Origin: Actinocorallia herbida
Lineage (GTDB): Bacteria; Actinomycetota; Actinomycetes; Streptosporangiales; Streptosporangiaceae
Assembly: GCF_003751225.1 (NCBI RefSeq)
Contig: NZ_RJKE01000001.1
Coordinates: forward strand, 9,176,001-9,240,000
Length of the DNA: 64,000 bases
Reading direction: 5' to 3'
Shown: one piece after another, positions 42,897-50,901 of the stretch
Layout: each line of letters opens with the position of its first letter
How positions within the stretch are numbered: position 1 is the first letter of the stretch
The notes under the pieces: model-generated
The model's input: only the letters and a program-made list of their open reading frames with translations
The model's database searches: none
Told to the model about the DNA's origin: nothing
Made by a program: the position numbers and the translations under genes

Positions 42897-43562
42897 ATGC
42901 AGCCGGACGCGCCGACCCCGCCCGCCGACCCGCCCGCCGACCCGCCCGCCGACCAGGGGAAGCGGAGGGCGAACCTCGCCCAGTCCAGGTCGCGGGAGAA
43001 GAAACGCGCGCTGCTGCAGGCCGCGATCGCGCTGTGGCGGACCAAGGGCTTCGCCGACACGACGGTCGCCGACATCTGCAAGGCGGCGGGCGTCTCCAAG
43101 GGGTCGTTCTTCTTCTACTTCCCGACCAAGGAGCACGCGCTCGCCGAGGCCGGGGTGCTGTCCAGCGGCGCGGCCCGGCGCAAGGCGAGGGAGCTGCTCG
43201 CCGGGGACCACGACCTGGCGCAGGTGATCACCGCGATGCTCGCCGTCCTGGAGCAGGCGATGCGCAGGAACCCTCCGGAACTGCTCGTCGAGGCGGTGCT
43301 GGAAGGGCACCGCGCCGAGCTCCGGTCGGGCGGGCCGCACCCGTCCGGGCTGCTCTTCTTCGAGGTCCTGGCCCGCGCCCAGGCCGACGGCAGGCTCCCC
43401 GCCCATGTCGACGTGCTCCACCTGGCCCGCGGCGCCCAGTCCCTCATGGAGACGGGCACCCGGCACTGGGCGAGCGGTGCGTACGGCGACCGCGGCTTCG
43501 CCGAGACCACCGGACGGGACATCGCGGCGCTCATCGCCGGGCACAGCGGTCTCGCGCCCTGA
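42897..43562 (+). CDS. TetR-family regulator
   Basis: The 221-residue regulator carries a TetR DNA-binding domain (about 28-75: KRALLQAAIALWRTKGFADTTV, DICKAAGVSKGSFFFYFPTKEHAL) and a ligand-binding helical body. The N-terminus contains three copies of a PPAD unit, from a 12-bp tandem repeat. Operator-like repeats upstream of this gene and of the next one suggest it regulates itself and the dehydrogenase downstream. Confidence 0.9.
   Translation: MQPDAPTPPADPPADPPADQGKRRANLAQSRSREKKRALLQAAIALWRTKGFADTTVADICKAAGVSKGSFFFYFPTKEHALAEAGVLSSGAARRKARELLAGDHDLAQVITAMLAVLEQAMRRNPPELLVEAVLEGHRAELRSGGPHPSGLLFFEVLARAQADGRLPAHVDVLHLARGAQSLMETGTRHWASGAYGDRGFAETTGRDIAALIAGHSGLAP
42918..42953. repeat. 12-bp coding tandem repeat (three exact copies)
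   Basis: CCGCCCGCCGAC occurs three times in a row and encodes PPAD repeats at the N-terminus of the TetR regulator. Confidence 0.85.
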
Positions 43563-43612
43563 ACGGCCCGCCGTCCGCTACCGGTCACCCGAGGGGTCTC
43601 CGCCCGAAATTG

Positions 43613-43626
43613 TTGACCGTGGTCAG
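43613..43626. promoter_or_regulatory. Candidate TetR operator TTGACC-GT-GGTCAG upstream of the dehydrogenase
   Basis: The inverted repeat TTGACC-GT-GGTCA(G) lies 46 bases upstream of the GTG at 43672. It matches the element upstream of the TetR gene in core sequence and spacing. Confidence 0.55.
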
Positions 43627-43671
43627 AAAACTTCTTAGGCTCGCGGTCCCCCCGCCGTCCGAGGAGGACTC

Positions 43672-44733
43672 GTGGCACGCACCCCCGACCGCCCGATCCG
43701 CGTCGTCCAGTGGACGACCGGGAACGTCGCCCGGCAATCGCTCGCCGCCATCGCCGAACGCCCCGACCTGGAACTCGTCGGCGTCTTCGCGCACAGCAAG
43801 GAGAAGGCGGGCAAGGACGCCGGCGAACTCGCCGGGCTCGGCCGCCCCCTCGGCGTGCTCGCCACCGCCGACGTCGACGAGATCATCGCCCTCGCGCCCG
43901 ACTGCGTCCTGCACTCGCCCCTCCACCCGGACGTCGACCAGCTCACCCGCCTTCTGCGCGCCGGGATCAACGTCCTCACCACCGCCTCGTTCCTCACCGG
44001 CCGCGCCTACGGCCCCGCCGTGCGCGCCACCCTGGAGGAGGCGGCCTTGGCGGGCGGGGCGAGCCTGTTCGGCAGCGGCGTCAACCCCGGCTGGGCCGAC
44101 CAGCTCGCCGCCGTCGCCTCCGGGATCTGCCGCAGCGTCGACCACGTCGAGATCTTCGAGTCGTTCAACATCGGGCCGTGGGCGGCCGACGCCAACCAGG
44201 ACGGACTCGGCTGGGGCCGTCCGGCCGGCGACCCGGGCCACACCGACGCCGTCCGGGAGGCGACCGCCCCCTTCGCCGACGCCGTCGAGGCCACCGCCGA
44301 ACTCCTCGGCGCCGAACTCGACGACATCCGCTGCGAGGTCGCCTTCGCGCACGCCACCAAGGACCTCGACGTCCCGGGCCGCGACGTCGCCGCCGGAACC
44401 GTCGCGGGCCTGGACGTCCGATGGATCGGCTCGCGTGCCGGCGCCGACGTCGTCACCGCCCGCGTCCGCTGGACCGTCACCCCCGACCTCGACCCGTCCT
44501 GGGACATCGCCATGGCCTACCTCATCGAGGTGCGCGGCCACCCCCAGGTCAACCTCCAGGTAGAGGTGCTCCCGCAGGACATGTTCACCATGTCCCTGGA
44601 GGACATGCTCGCCATAGGCTCCGTGATCACCGCGATGCCCCTGGTCAACGCGATCCCCGCGGTCCTCGCCGCCCGCCCCGGCATCATCACCTACGCCGAC
44701 CTCACCACCCAGTCCTCCCGCCACCTCCCCTGA
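43672..44733 (+). CDS. NAD(P)-dependent amine dehydrogenase-family protein (DapB-like fold)
   Basis: The 353-residue enzyme has an N-terminal Rossmann domain (IRVVQWTTGNVARQSLAAI), an NTTASF-like active-site loop (GINVLTTASFLTG), the GSGVNPGWADQL motif and a DAP-reductase-like C-terminal domain. Members include 2,4-diaminopentanoate and related amine dehydrogenases, but many are of unknown substrate. It is regulated, to judge from the shared operator, by the TetR protein encoded before it. Confidence 0.85.
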   Translation: MARTPDRPIRVVQWTTGNVARQSLAAIAERPDLELVGVFAHSKEKAGKDAGELAGLGRPLGVLATADVDEIIALAPDCVLHSPLHPDVDQLTRLLRAGINVLTTASFLTGRAYGPAVRATLEEAALAGGASLFGSGVNPGWADQLAAVASGICRSVDHVEIFESFNIGPWAADANQDGLGWGRPAGDPGHTDAVREATAPFADAVEATAELLGAELDDIRCEVAFAHATKDLDVPGRDVAAGTVAGLDVRWIGSRAGADVVTARVRWTVTPDLDPSWDIAMAYLIEVRGHPQVNLQVEVLPQDMFTMSLEDMLAIGSVITAMPLVNAIPAVLAARPGIITYADLTTQSSRHLP

Positions 44734-44802
44734 CCCCGCGCCCCGCCTTGCCCCGGCCTCCCCTGGACGTCCGGGCAGGGCGGTATCAGGGCACTGAGGC
44801 GG

Positions 44803-45606
44803 TCAGTTCCACCACTTGTTCTCCTGGGCGGTGAGCCAGCGCGGGTCGTCCGGGAGGGCGAGATGCCGGCGGGTGATGACGTCGAAGTGGAGCAGGGCGC
44901 CCGCGAGCGCGGGGAGGGGCAGGCGGTCGGTCGCGGTGAGCGAGGCCCGGTGGAGCTTCTGCCTGAGCTCGCGGAGGTGGTCGTTGACCCGGGAGGAGAT
45001 GACGTCGCGGGCGGGGCTGGTGCGGTAGCCGCGCAGGAGGTGGTGCGCTCCGGTGAGCTCCAGGGCCAGTCGGCCCAGCTCCGGGGTGTCGGGGAGCGGG
45101 GTCGTGCGGGTGGGGTCGAGGAGCCAGGGGCGGCAGAGCAGGAACGCGACCATGAACTCCTTGGTCATGACGTCGAGGGTGATCGCGGTTCCGGTGGTGG
45201 GCAGGCCCTGATCGCGCCGGTGCGCGGCGGGCCGGCTCGCCGGATCGCCCAGGCGGACGGTGATGGCCAGACCGCGGCGCAGCATCGTTGAGGTGCCCAC
45301 GCCGACCTCGCCACCGGTGATCATGACGCCGACGCCGTCTTCCGGGGCGGGGGGAAGCCGCATGCGGTCGGCTCCGACCTGCACGTAGAGCGCGCGCTTC
45401 GTACTGAGGTTGGCGATGAAGACGCCGCCCGCGGTGGCGGTGATGCGGCCCGCCGTGCGGGAGAGGGACGGGTCGCCGTCGAGGGGCAGGTCCACGGTCC
45501 ACTCGCGGCCGAAGACAAGGTCCTCGCCGGGCGCCAGGGTGCGCTCGCCGCCCGTCGGCGGGATTACCACAACGGGGACCGCCGCGCGCTGGTGCGCAGT
45601 GTTCAT
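44803..45606 (-). CDS. FHA-domain-like protein
   Basis: The 267-residue protein starts with an FHA-like beta-sandwich (about 12-118): the GRE motif is at 33-35 (VFGREWTV), the SR at 49-50 and the N in FIANLSTKRALYV around 66. The conserved His of SxxH is absent (LSRTAGRI), so phosphothreonine binding may be altered. The C-terminal ~130 residues are helical (REFMV-type helix; RLALELTGAHHLLRG; SSRVNDHLRELRQKLHR) and resemble a small DNA- or partner-binding domain. The ATG 45606 has a GGCGGTGAG Shine-Dalgarno sequence. FHA proteins usually work with Ser/Thr kinases, two of which are nearby. Confidence 0.7.
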   Translation of the reverse strand: MNTAHQRAAVPVVVIPPTGGERTLAPGEDLVFGREWTVDLPLDGDPSLSRTAGRITATAGGVFIANLSTKRALYVQVGADRMRLPPAPEDGVGVMITGGEVGVGTSTMLRRGLAITVRLGDPASRPAAHRRDQGLPTTGTAITLDVMTKEFMVAFLLCRPWLLDPTRTTPLPDTPELGRLALELTGAHHLLRGYRTSPARDVISSRVNDHLRELRQKLHRASLTATDRLPLPALAGALLHFDVITRRHLALPDDPRWLTAQENKWWN

Positions 45607-45930
45607 CTCACCGCCTGAGAGATGGTCCGGCGCGGCGGGATGCCGCGCCCGCGCCCAAAGTACTCCCGTCCCGGAGCTTTCTCCCACCCCCGGATCAGGG
45701 GGGAGATCCGGACGCCGCGGGCCTTGCACGATGGCCGCGCCGAGAAGGAACGAACATCCGGATCCACCGAGTTCGGAGCGTTTCCGCGCATGGTTCGACC
45801 CCTTCGATGGCTACTCATGGTGATCATTCGGTGACGAAATGGGAGGCATCGTGCAGGTTTTCGGTGGAGGATGCGGATGCGAGCAGGACAGCGACTGCGG
45901 ATGCCAGGACTGACCGTGCGCGGACCCGGC
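45607..45930. other. 324-base gene-free spacer
   Basis: Between the FHA-like start and the stop codon of the next leftward gene I find no coherent gene or strong palindrome. Short frames on both strands here do not show the third-position G/C bias of genuine genes. It probably contains the FHA gene's promoter and the terminator of the gene at 45931. Confidence 0.5.
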
Positions 45931-47394
45931 TCACAGGCGCGGGAGGAACGCCACGGGGTCGGTGGCGAGCGCCGGCCGCCAGCGGGCGAACACTCCGGGC
46001 CGCGGCGCCCGCAGTTCGACGCCGGAGCCGGTCAGCCAGCGGGCGGCGGTCCACGCCGCCCGCGCGGCCTGGTCCATGACCTCGTCGGGCGCCTCGGGGA
46101 CGTGCGGCAGGAGCGGTCTGGCGGGCTCGGGGCACCGCAGCAGGAGGTCGTCGTGCCGGGATCTGCGGAGCAGCAGGTCCTCCACCGCGGCGTAGGCCGC
46201 GGTGTACCGGTCGAGCCAGACGTCCTCGGGAAAGTCACCGGGATCGTGGTTGCCCGCATTCCTGGCGACCCACCAGTGGAGGTTGGCGGTGGGCGGCCGC
46301 AGGTAGAGGATCGGCGCGGGCGTGCGCTCCAGCAGCTCCGCGGCGTACGAGTGCGTTCCGGCTCCGTCGTGGGTCAGCGCGTCCGGCCGGAGCAGGACCA
46401 CGGTGTGCCAGGGCCTGCCGTCGGCGGCCCGGCGCGCGATGTGCTCGGCGACGCCGATCCAGGCCTGGGCACGCGTCTTCGGATAACGGCGGACCCGGCC
46501 GCCGGGCGTGATGTCGATGTCCGGCCGGACCAGGACGAACTGCCAGCCCAGCGCCTCGGCCAGCAGAGCCGCGGCCTGGCCGCCGCTCTCCCGCCCGCCG
46601 ACCACGACGATCGTGCCGGGGGCATCGCCGCCGCCGAGCGGGTGCGGGTCGACCGGCCGCTGCTGCCCGACGATGGAGTCCTGCACGAGGAGATGGGCGG
46701 GCCAGGTCCCGGCGGCGGCCCGCCAGGTCCGGTGTGCGCGGTCCCCTTGCCAGCTGTACTCCTGCCCGTCGGAGAGCGCGGCGGCGGTGCGGGCGCGCAG
46801 CTCCCAGCGGACGGCCGCGTGCGCGTCGGCGACGCGCGGCGGATGGGGGAAGCCCGCGGCGAGGACGAGCCGTTCGAGATCGCGGGACGGCAGCGGGTCG
46901 GCCCTGTCGCGCAGCCCGAACTCCGCGACGGCGCTGGTGCCCGCACGGTACCGGTCGCCCGAGACGATCTGGGAGAGCCGGACCTCGAAGCGCTCCTGCC
47001 CGTCGGGGTCGGTCAGCAGCGCACGGGCCGCGGCGAAGGGCGCGGCGGGGACCGCGGCGGTGAACGCGGTCAGGTCCGGCACTTCGCTCAGCGCGCGCAG
47101 CGCCGAGGTCGCGTCGTGCGCCAGGTCGGTGAACGCGGTGTCGCGCAGTTCGCGCTGCGGCAGCCAGCCCAGCGCGCCGAACACCTCGGTGACGGACAGG
47201 CCGGCCGCGGTGGCGAGGTCGCGCATGAATTCGGGGGTGACCCCGCCGTGGTGGCTGAGCGTCTTCAGCGTGCCCGCTCTGCCGTGCGCGCCCGCCAGCC
47301 GCCGCGCGACCTCGGCCTTGGTGGTGATCCCGCGTCTGGCCAGCGCGTCGAGGCACAGGGTGATCGCCGCGCGCTCCCGTTCGCTCTGCCCCAC
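45931..47394 (-). CDS. Large protein with XRE-like head and degenerate P-loop
   Basis: The 487-residue protein starts at GTG 47394 behind GGGAGG. The first ~80 residues look like a helix-turn-helix/XRE region (LKTLSHHGG, then PEFMRDLATAAGLSVTEVFGALGW). A central region (about 150-240) is Trp/Arg-rich. Residues 262-283 (TIVVVGGRESGGQAAALLAE) have the shape of a P-loop, but the K-S/T is replaced by Q-A, so nucleotide binding is doubtful. A conserved-looking HTVVLLRPDALTHDGAGTHSY motif follows. I recognise no named family; it could be an actinobacterial regulator or conflict-system component. Confidence 0.6.
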   Translation of the reverse strand: MGQSERERAAITLCLDALARRGITTKAEVARRLAGAHGRAGTLKTLSHHGGVTPEFMRDLATAAGLSVTEVFGALGWLPQRELRDTAFTDLAHDATSALRALSEVPDLTAFTAAVPAAPFAAARALLTDPDGQERFEVRLSQIVSGDRYRAGTSAVAEFGLRDRADPLPSRDLERLVLAAGFPHPPRVADAHAAVRWELRARTAAALSDGQEYSWQGDRAHRTWRAAAGTWPAHLLVQDSIVGQQRPVDPHPLGGGDAPGTIVVVGGRESGGQAAALLAEALGWQFVLVRPDIDITPGGRVRRYPKTRAQAWIGVAEHIARRAADGRPWHTVVLLRPDALTHDGAGTHSYAAELLERTPAPILYLRPPTANLHWWVARNAGNHDPGDFPEDVWLDRYTAAYAAVEDLLLRRSRHDDLLLRCPEPARPLLPHVPEAPDEVMDQAARAAWTAARWLTGSGVELRAPRPGVFARWRPALATDPVAFLPRL

Positions 47395-47520
47395 ATGACC
47401 TCCCGGTCCGTCCCCCGAGGTCCTGACGATTCGTCCCGAAAAACACTACAGATCGGCAGGCTCCGGGGCCCTCGGTTCCCTCAGGATGCGGCTGTCGTCC
47501 CCCGCGATGAAGGAGAACAC

Positions 47521-47871
47521 ATGCGTGTGCGCCCGGCGGTCCACCTCTTCCTCGCCGCGCTGCTCGTGCTGCCCGTCAAGGCCTGCGCGGCGGGAGCCGA
47601 CGGCATCGGCCCGACCGGACTCGACGACGTCTGCGCCGCCTACGTCGACCTGGCCCGGGTCTATGACGGCCCTAATTCCATTCCCGGACGCGAGGTGTTC
47701 ACCGCGCTCGCGGAATTGGGCGAGGTGGCCACCCGATATCCGGACGACCCCGATATCGGCGATGCGGGACCGAAAATCGCCGAGATGGCCGAGCGCGATT
47801 CCCTCGATCCGCTGGAACTCTCCTTCACCGTCGCGCCGATCATGATCGCGTGCAACGACAGGGCGGCCTGA
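47521..47871 (+). CDS. Small secreted protein
   Basis: The 116-residue product has a signal peptide (hydrophobic core LFLAALLVLPV, then KACAAG) that ends in an AxA-like site; a Cys at residue 22 is unlikely to be a lipobox because the preceding residues are VKA. The mature part is acidic with helices (DDVCAAYVDLARVY; REVFTALAELGEVATRYPD) and has two Cys. The start is the ATG at 47521 with AAGGAG upstream. It is the first of three small genes before the kinase operon. Confidence 0.7.
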   Translation: MRVRPAVHLFLAALLVLPVKACAAGADGIGPTGLDDVCAAYVDLARVYDGPNSIPGREVFTALAELGEVATRYPDDPDIGDAGPKIAEMAERDSLDPLELSFTVAPIMIACNDRAA

Positions 47872-47932
47872 ACCCGCAATTTCGTGATCTTCGGACAAGA
47901 GCATTGACCACTCAGAATCAGGAGAAGAGAAA

Positions 47933-48400
47933 ATGGCGATCACCGTGGCGGCCCGGGCGAGCCTCGCCCTCAACGCGTCGACGAACGTCGACCCGCAGGA
48001 AGTGCTGAAGCTCGTCAAGAAGGCGTCGGGCAAGGTCAAGGGAGGGGGCGCGAGCCTGCTCACCACGGGTCTGCAGAACCTCGGCGCCGAGGTGCACGTC
48101 GAGCGCGAGGCGCGGGGCCGGCTGGAGATCTCGATCAACAGCGGCAGGCGGATCTTCGAGCTCTGCACCTTCAGCGCGACCGCGTCGGCGACGGCGTCGG
48201 ACGGGGGCACCGTGACCAGGCTCCGGGTCGGGGGCCTGGAGACCTACAAGACCACCCAGACCAAGACGCTGTTCATCCCGACCGGCCCGAAGATGATCGC
48301 GGGCATGGCCCCCTACAAGCGTTTCCTGGAGGCCATCGCGGCGGACCTGCGCGCCGTGGACCCGCTCGCCCGCATCGCCATCGCGCAGCGGGACGCGTAG
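47933..48400 (+). CDS. Hypothetical protein of the kinase-operon neighbourhood
   Basis: The 155-residue cytoplasmic-type protein is beta-rich with a Lys-rich beginning (EVLKLVKKASGKVKGGGASLL) and ends in a helical segment (KRFLEAIAADLRAVDPLARI). The KTLFIPTGPKMIAGMAPYKRFLEAI stretch, like steroidogenic-type lipid-transfer folds, has a beta-strand followed by a long helix, but I cannot assign a family. It precedes a tiny membrane protein whose start overlaps its stop codon. Confidence 0.6.
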   Translation: MAITVAARASLALNASTNVDPQEVLKLVKKASGKVKGGGASLLTTGLQNLGAEVHVEREARGRLEISINSGRRIFELCTFSATASATASDGGTVTRLRVGGLETYKTTQTKTLFIPTGPKMIAGMAPYKRFLEAIAADLRAVDPLARIAIAQRDA

Positions 48401-48525
48401 TGAGCGAATTCATCGGCACCGCCATCGGAATCGGAATTCTGTGCCTCGTCGTCCTCGGTGCGCTCTCCCAGTTCTCCGTCCTGTTCGACCGGAAGTACTC
48501 GCGCAAGCGGCGGTCTGACGACTGA
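48400..48525 (+). CDS. Tiny single-pass membrane protein (41 aa)
   Basis: The GTG at 48400 overlaps the upstream TAG by one base. The 41-residue product has one TM helix (about residues 4-24: IGTAIGIGILCLVVLGAL) and a basic cytoplasmic end (DRKYSRKRRSDD). Overlap and size suggest it is co-translated with the preceding protein, perhaps anchoring it. Confidence 0.55.
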   Translation: MSEFIGTAIGIGILCLVVLGALSQFSVLFDRKYSRKRRSDD

Positions 48526-48621
48526 GCCGTTCCGCGTAACAATTCGAACAGTCCTTATCGGTGCCGCCGTGATCAATTTCCGGATCCGGCATCATGTGCC
48601 GGATCCGGGTCAGGGGGTGTG

Positions 48622-50901
48622 ATGAGGGCGGAGCGCAGCGCGTGGTTCGCGTCCGGCATGGAGATAGCCGGTCGCTACCGACTCGTCGGGCAGCTCGGCG
48701 CCGGCGGATTCGGCGAGGTCTGGGAGGCGTACGACGGCCTCAACGCGTGCCGGGCCGCCGTCAAGTTCCTCTTCCCGCACGTCGCCGCGAGCGACCCGAT
48801 CTGGCTCGGGAAGTTCCACCAGGAGGCCAAGATCGGCGCGGGGCTGCGGCATCCGGGCATCACCCGGGTGCTGGACTTCGGGGAGTGCGTCGTCGAGCGG
48901 CCGGGGGAGATCCAGGCACGCTGGCAGTGGTATCTCGTCATGGAGTTCCTCGACGGCAGGAACCTCGCGGAGGAGGTGTTCCTGCACGGCGGGTTTCAGG
49001 TTCCGCGGCTGGCAGAGGTGGGCGCGCGCGTCGCGGACGCGCTCGCCGCCGCCCACCACGGGGGCGTGGTGCACCGGGACCTGAAGCCCGCCAACATCAT
49101 GCTGCTCGACGGCGACCGGCCGAAGATCTGCGATTTCGGCATCGCCCATCTGGTCCAGCAGGTCGCCCTGCACCCCACGATCGGCAAGAGGGTGATAGGA
49201 AGCCGGCCGTTCATGGCACCCGAGCAGTGGCGCGGCGAGGCGATCGACGCCCGCGCCGACCTGTACGCGCTCGGCGGCATCCTCTACCAGCTCGCCGTCG
49301 GGGAGCCGCCGTTCCGGGCGGACGTCAGCGAGGGGTACGCCGACCAGCACCTGAACCGCGAACCCGTGCCGCCCGGCGTCCGGCGCCCCGACCTTCCCCC
49401 GGCGCTCGACCGCCTCATCCTCGACCTGCTCACCAAGGACCGCGACGAACGCGCCGCCCGTGTGCCGGATGCCGAGAGGGCCGCCGAGCGGCTGCGGGCC
49501 TGGGACCGTGTGCCGGACCGCGGCCCTCGGCGCAGGTTCGCGTCCCGCTCGCCGAAGCCCGCGGCGCAGCCCCTTCCCCGCGTGCCGAAGCCCGCGGCGC
49601 GGCTTCCCCGGGTGCGCTTCCGGGGGCGCGGGCTCGTCCTCGCCGCGGCGGGCGCGACGGCGGTGACGGCCGTAGCGGTCACCGTCCTGCTGACGGCCGC
49701 CGACGCGGCCCCGGACGACGCCCGTCTCACGCTGTCCCATGCCCTCGCGAAGGCCGCAGGCGAGACACTGGCCTCCGACCCCGCCACCGCGGCCCGCCTT
49801 GCCGCCACGGCCTGGCAGGTCTCGCCCGGCACCGAGGCACGTGCCGCGCTACTCGCCTCCTACAACGCCCCCGACCAGGGGGATCTCTCCGGCGAGGTGG
49901 GTGAGGCGGGCGAACCGCTCGAGATCCGTGAACCCGTCATCAGCCGGGACGGTTCCCTCCTCGCCACCGCGACGGGGCCGACCGTCCGGCTCTGGAACAT
50001 GGACACCCGGAGCGAACTCCTCCCCTCGCTCACCGGGCACACCGCCGACGTCACCGGAGTGGCGCTGAGCCCCGACGGCCGGCTCGCGGCCACGGCGGGA
50101 GGCGACGGCACGGTCAGGCTGTGGAACGCCACGATTCGCGAGCAGTCGGGCGGCCGGCTCCGCTTCGCCGCCGATCAGGTCGCCTTCCCCGACGACGACA
50201 CGCTCGCGGCGCTCGGCGGCGGGCGCGTCGCCTTCTGGGACGTCGCGAGCCGCCGTGCGGAGGGGACGCTCACGATCCCCGAATCCGGCTTCGCGCGGAT
50301 GAGCCGGGACGGCTCGGTCCTCGCCGTGCTCATGGCCCCCGGCCTCCTGTTCGCCGGCGACCGGGTGTTCGGTACCGAGGTGGCCCTCTGGGATCTGCGC
50401 ACACGCAAGCCGCTCGGCCGGGTCGACGCGCCCGACGGCGTCCTGCTCTCCCCGACCTTCACCGCGGACGGCGGCGCGCTGATCGGCCGTGACGAGAGGT
50501 CCCGGATCGTCCTCTGGCGGATCCGCGACCGCGGCCTCACGAGGACCGAGATCCGTGCCGCCGACCGCATGGCGGTCGGTCCCGACGGCACGCCGATCGT
50601 GACGATGCCCGATGCCGCGATCCATCTGATGGATCCGGACTCCGGCGAGGTCACCGCGGAATTCCCGGATCCGGACGGGTCACTCTCCCAGGACGCCGCC
50701 TTCACCCAGGACGGCACCTTCATGATCACTTCGGGCGTCGGCCCGCCCACCGTCTGGCGTCTCAAGCCCGACCCCTCGCCCCCGTCCGACAGCGCCCTCG
50801 TGGCCTTCGCCTGCACGGTCGGCGGCGCCATGACGCCCGACGACTGGGCCGGTTTCGCGCCGGACGCCGACCGCACCCTGGGAGCCGACGCGTGCGCCTG
50901 A
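48622..50901 (+). CDS. Receptor Ser/Thr kinase with WD40-like sensor (first gene of five-gene operon)
   Basis: The kinase domain (about 15-290) has the loop LGAGGFGEVWEA, catalytic Lys K48, HRDLKPANIM with D153 and DFG 171-173. A basic linker precedes a TM helix (about 335-355). Outside, a DPATAARLAATAW segment leads into WD40 repeats (for example GHTADVTGVALSPDGRLAATAGGDGTVRLWN). With ATG 48622 the protein is 759 residues; GTG 48619 is one codon earlier but too close to its AGGGGG Shine-Dalgarno sequence. It overlaps the next gene by 10 bases. Confidence 0.9.
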   Translation: MRAERSAWFASGMEIAGRYRLVGQLGAGGFGEVWEAYDGLNACRAAVKFLFPHVAASDPIWLGKFHQEAKIGAGLRHPGITRVLDFGECVVERPGEIQARWQWYLVMEFLDGRNLAEEVFLHGGFQVPRLAEVGARVADALAAAHHGGVVHRDLKPANIMLLDGDRPKICDFGIAHLVQQVALHPTIGKRVIGSRPFMAPEQWRGEAIDARADLYALGGILYQLAVGEPPFRADVSEGYADQHLNREPVPPGVRRPDLPPALDRLILDLLTKDRDERAARVPDAERAAERLRAWDRVPDRGPRRRFASRSPKPAAQPLPRVPKPAARLPRVRFRGRGLVLAAAGATAVTAVAVTVLLTAADAAPDDARLTLSHALAKAAGETLASDPATAARLAATAWQVSPGTEARAALLASYNAPDQGDLSGEVGEAGEPLEIREPVISRDGSLLATATGPTVRLWNMDTRSELLPSLTGHTADVTGVALSPDGRLAATAGGDGTVRLWNATIREQSGGRLRFAADQVAFPDDDTLAALGGGRVAFWDVASRRAEGTLTIPESGFARMSRDGSVLAVLMAPGLLFAGDRVFGTEVALWDLRTRKPLGRVDAPDGVLLSPTFTADGGALIGRDERSRIVLWRIRDRGLTRTEIRAADRMAVGPDGTPIVTMPDAAIHLMDPDSGEVTAEFPDPDGSLSQDAAFTQDGTFMITSGVGPPTVWRLKPDPSPPSDSALVAFACTVGGAMTPDDWAGFAPDADRTLGADACA

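Noticed and set aside
45607-45930. Short frames antisense to and beside the FHA gene as genes
   Set aside because: They overlap promoter-like sequence, have no Shine-Dalgarno sequence and lack coding base bias.
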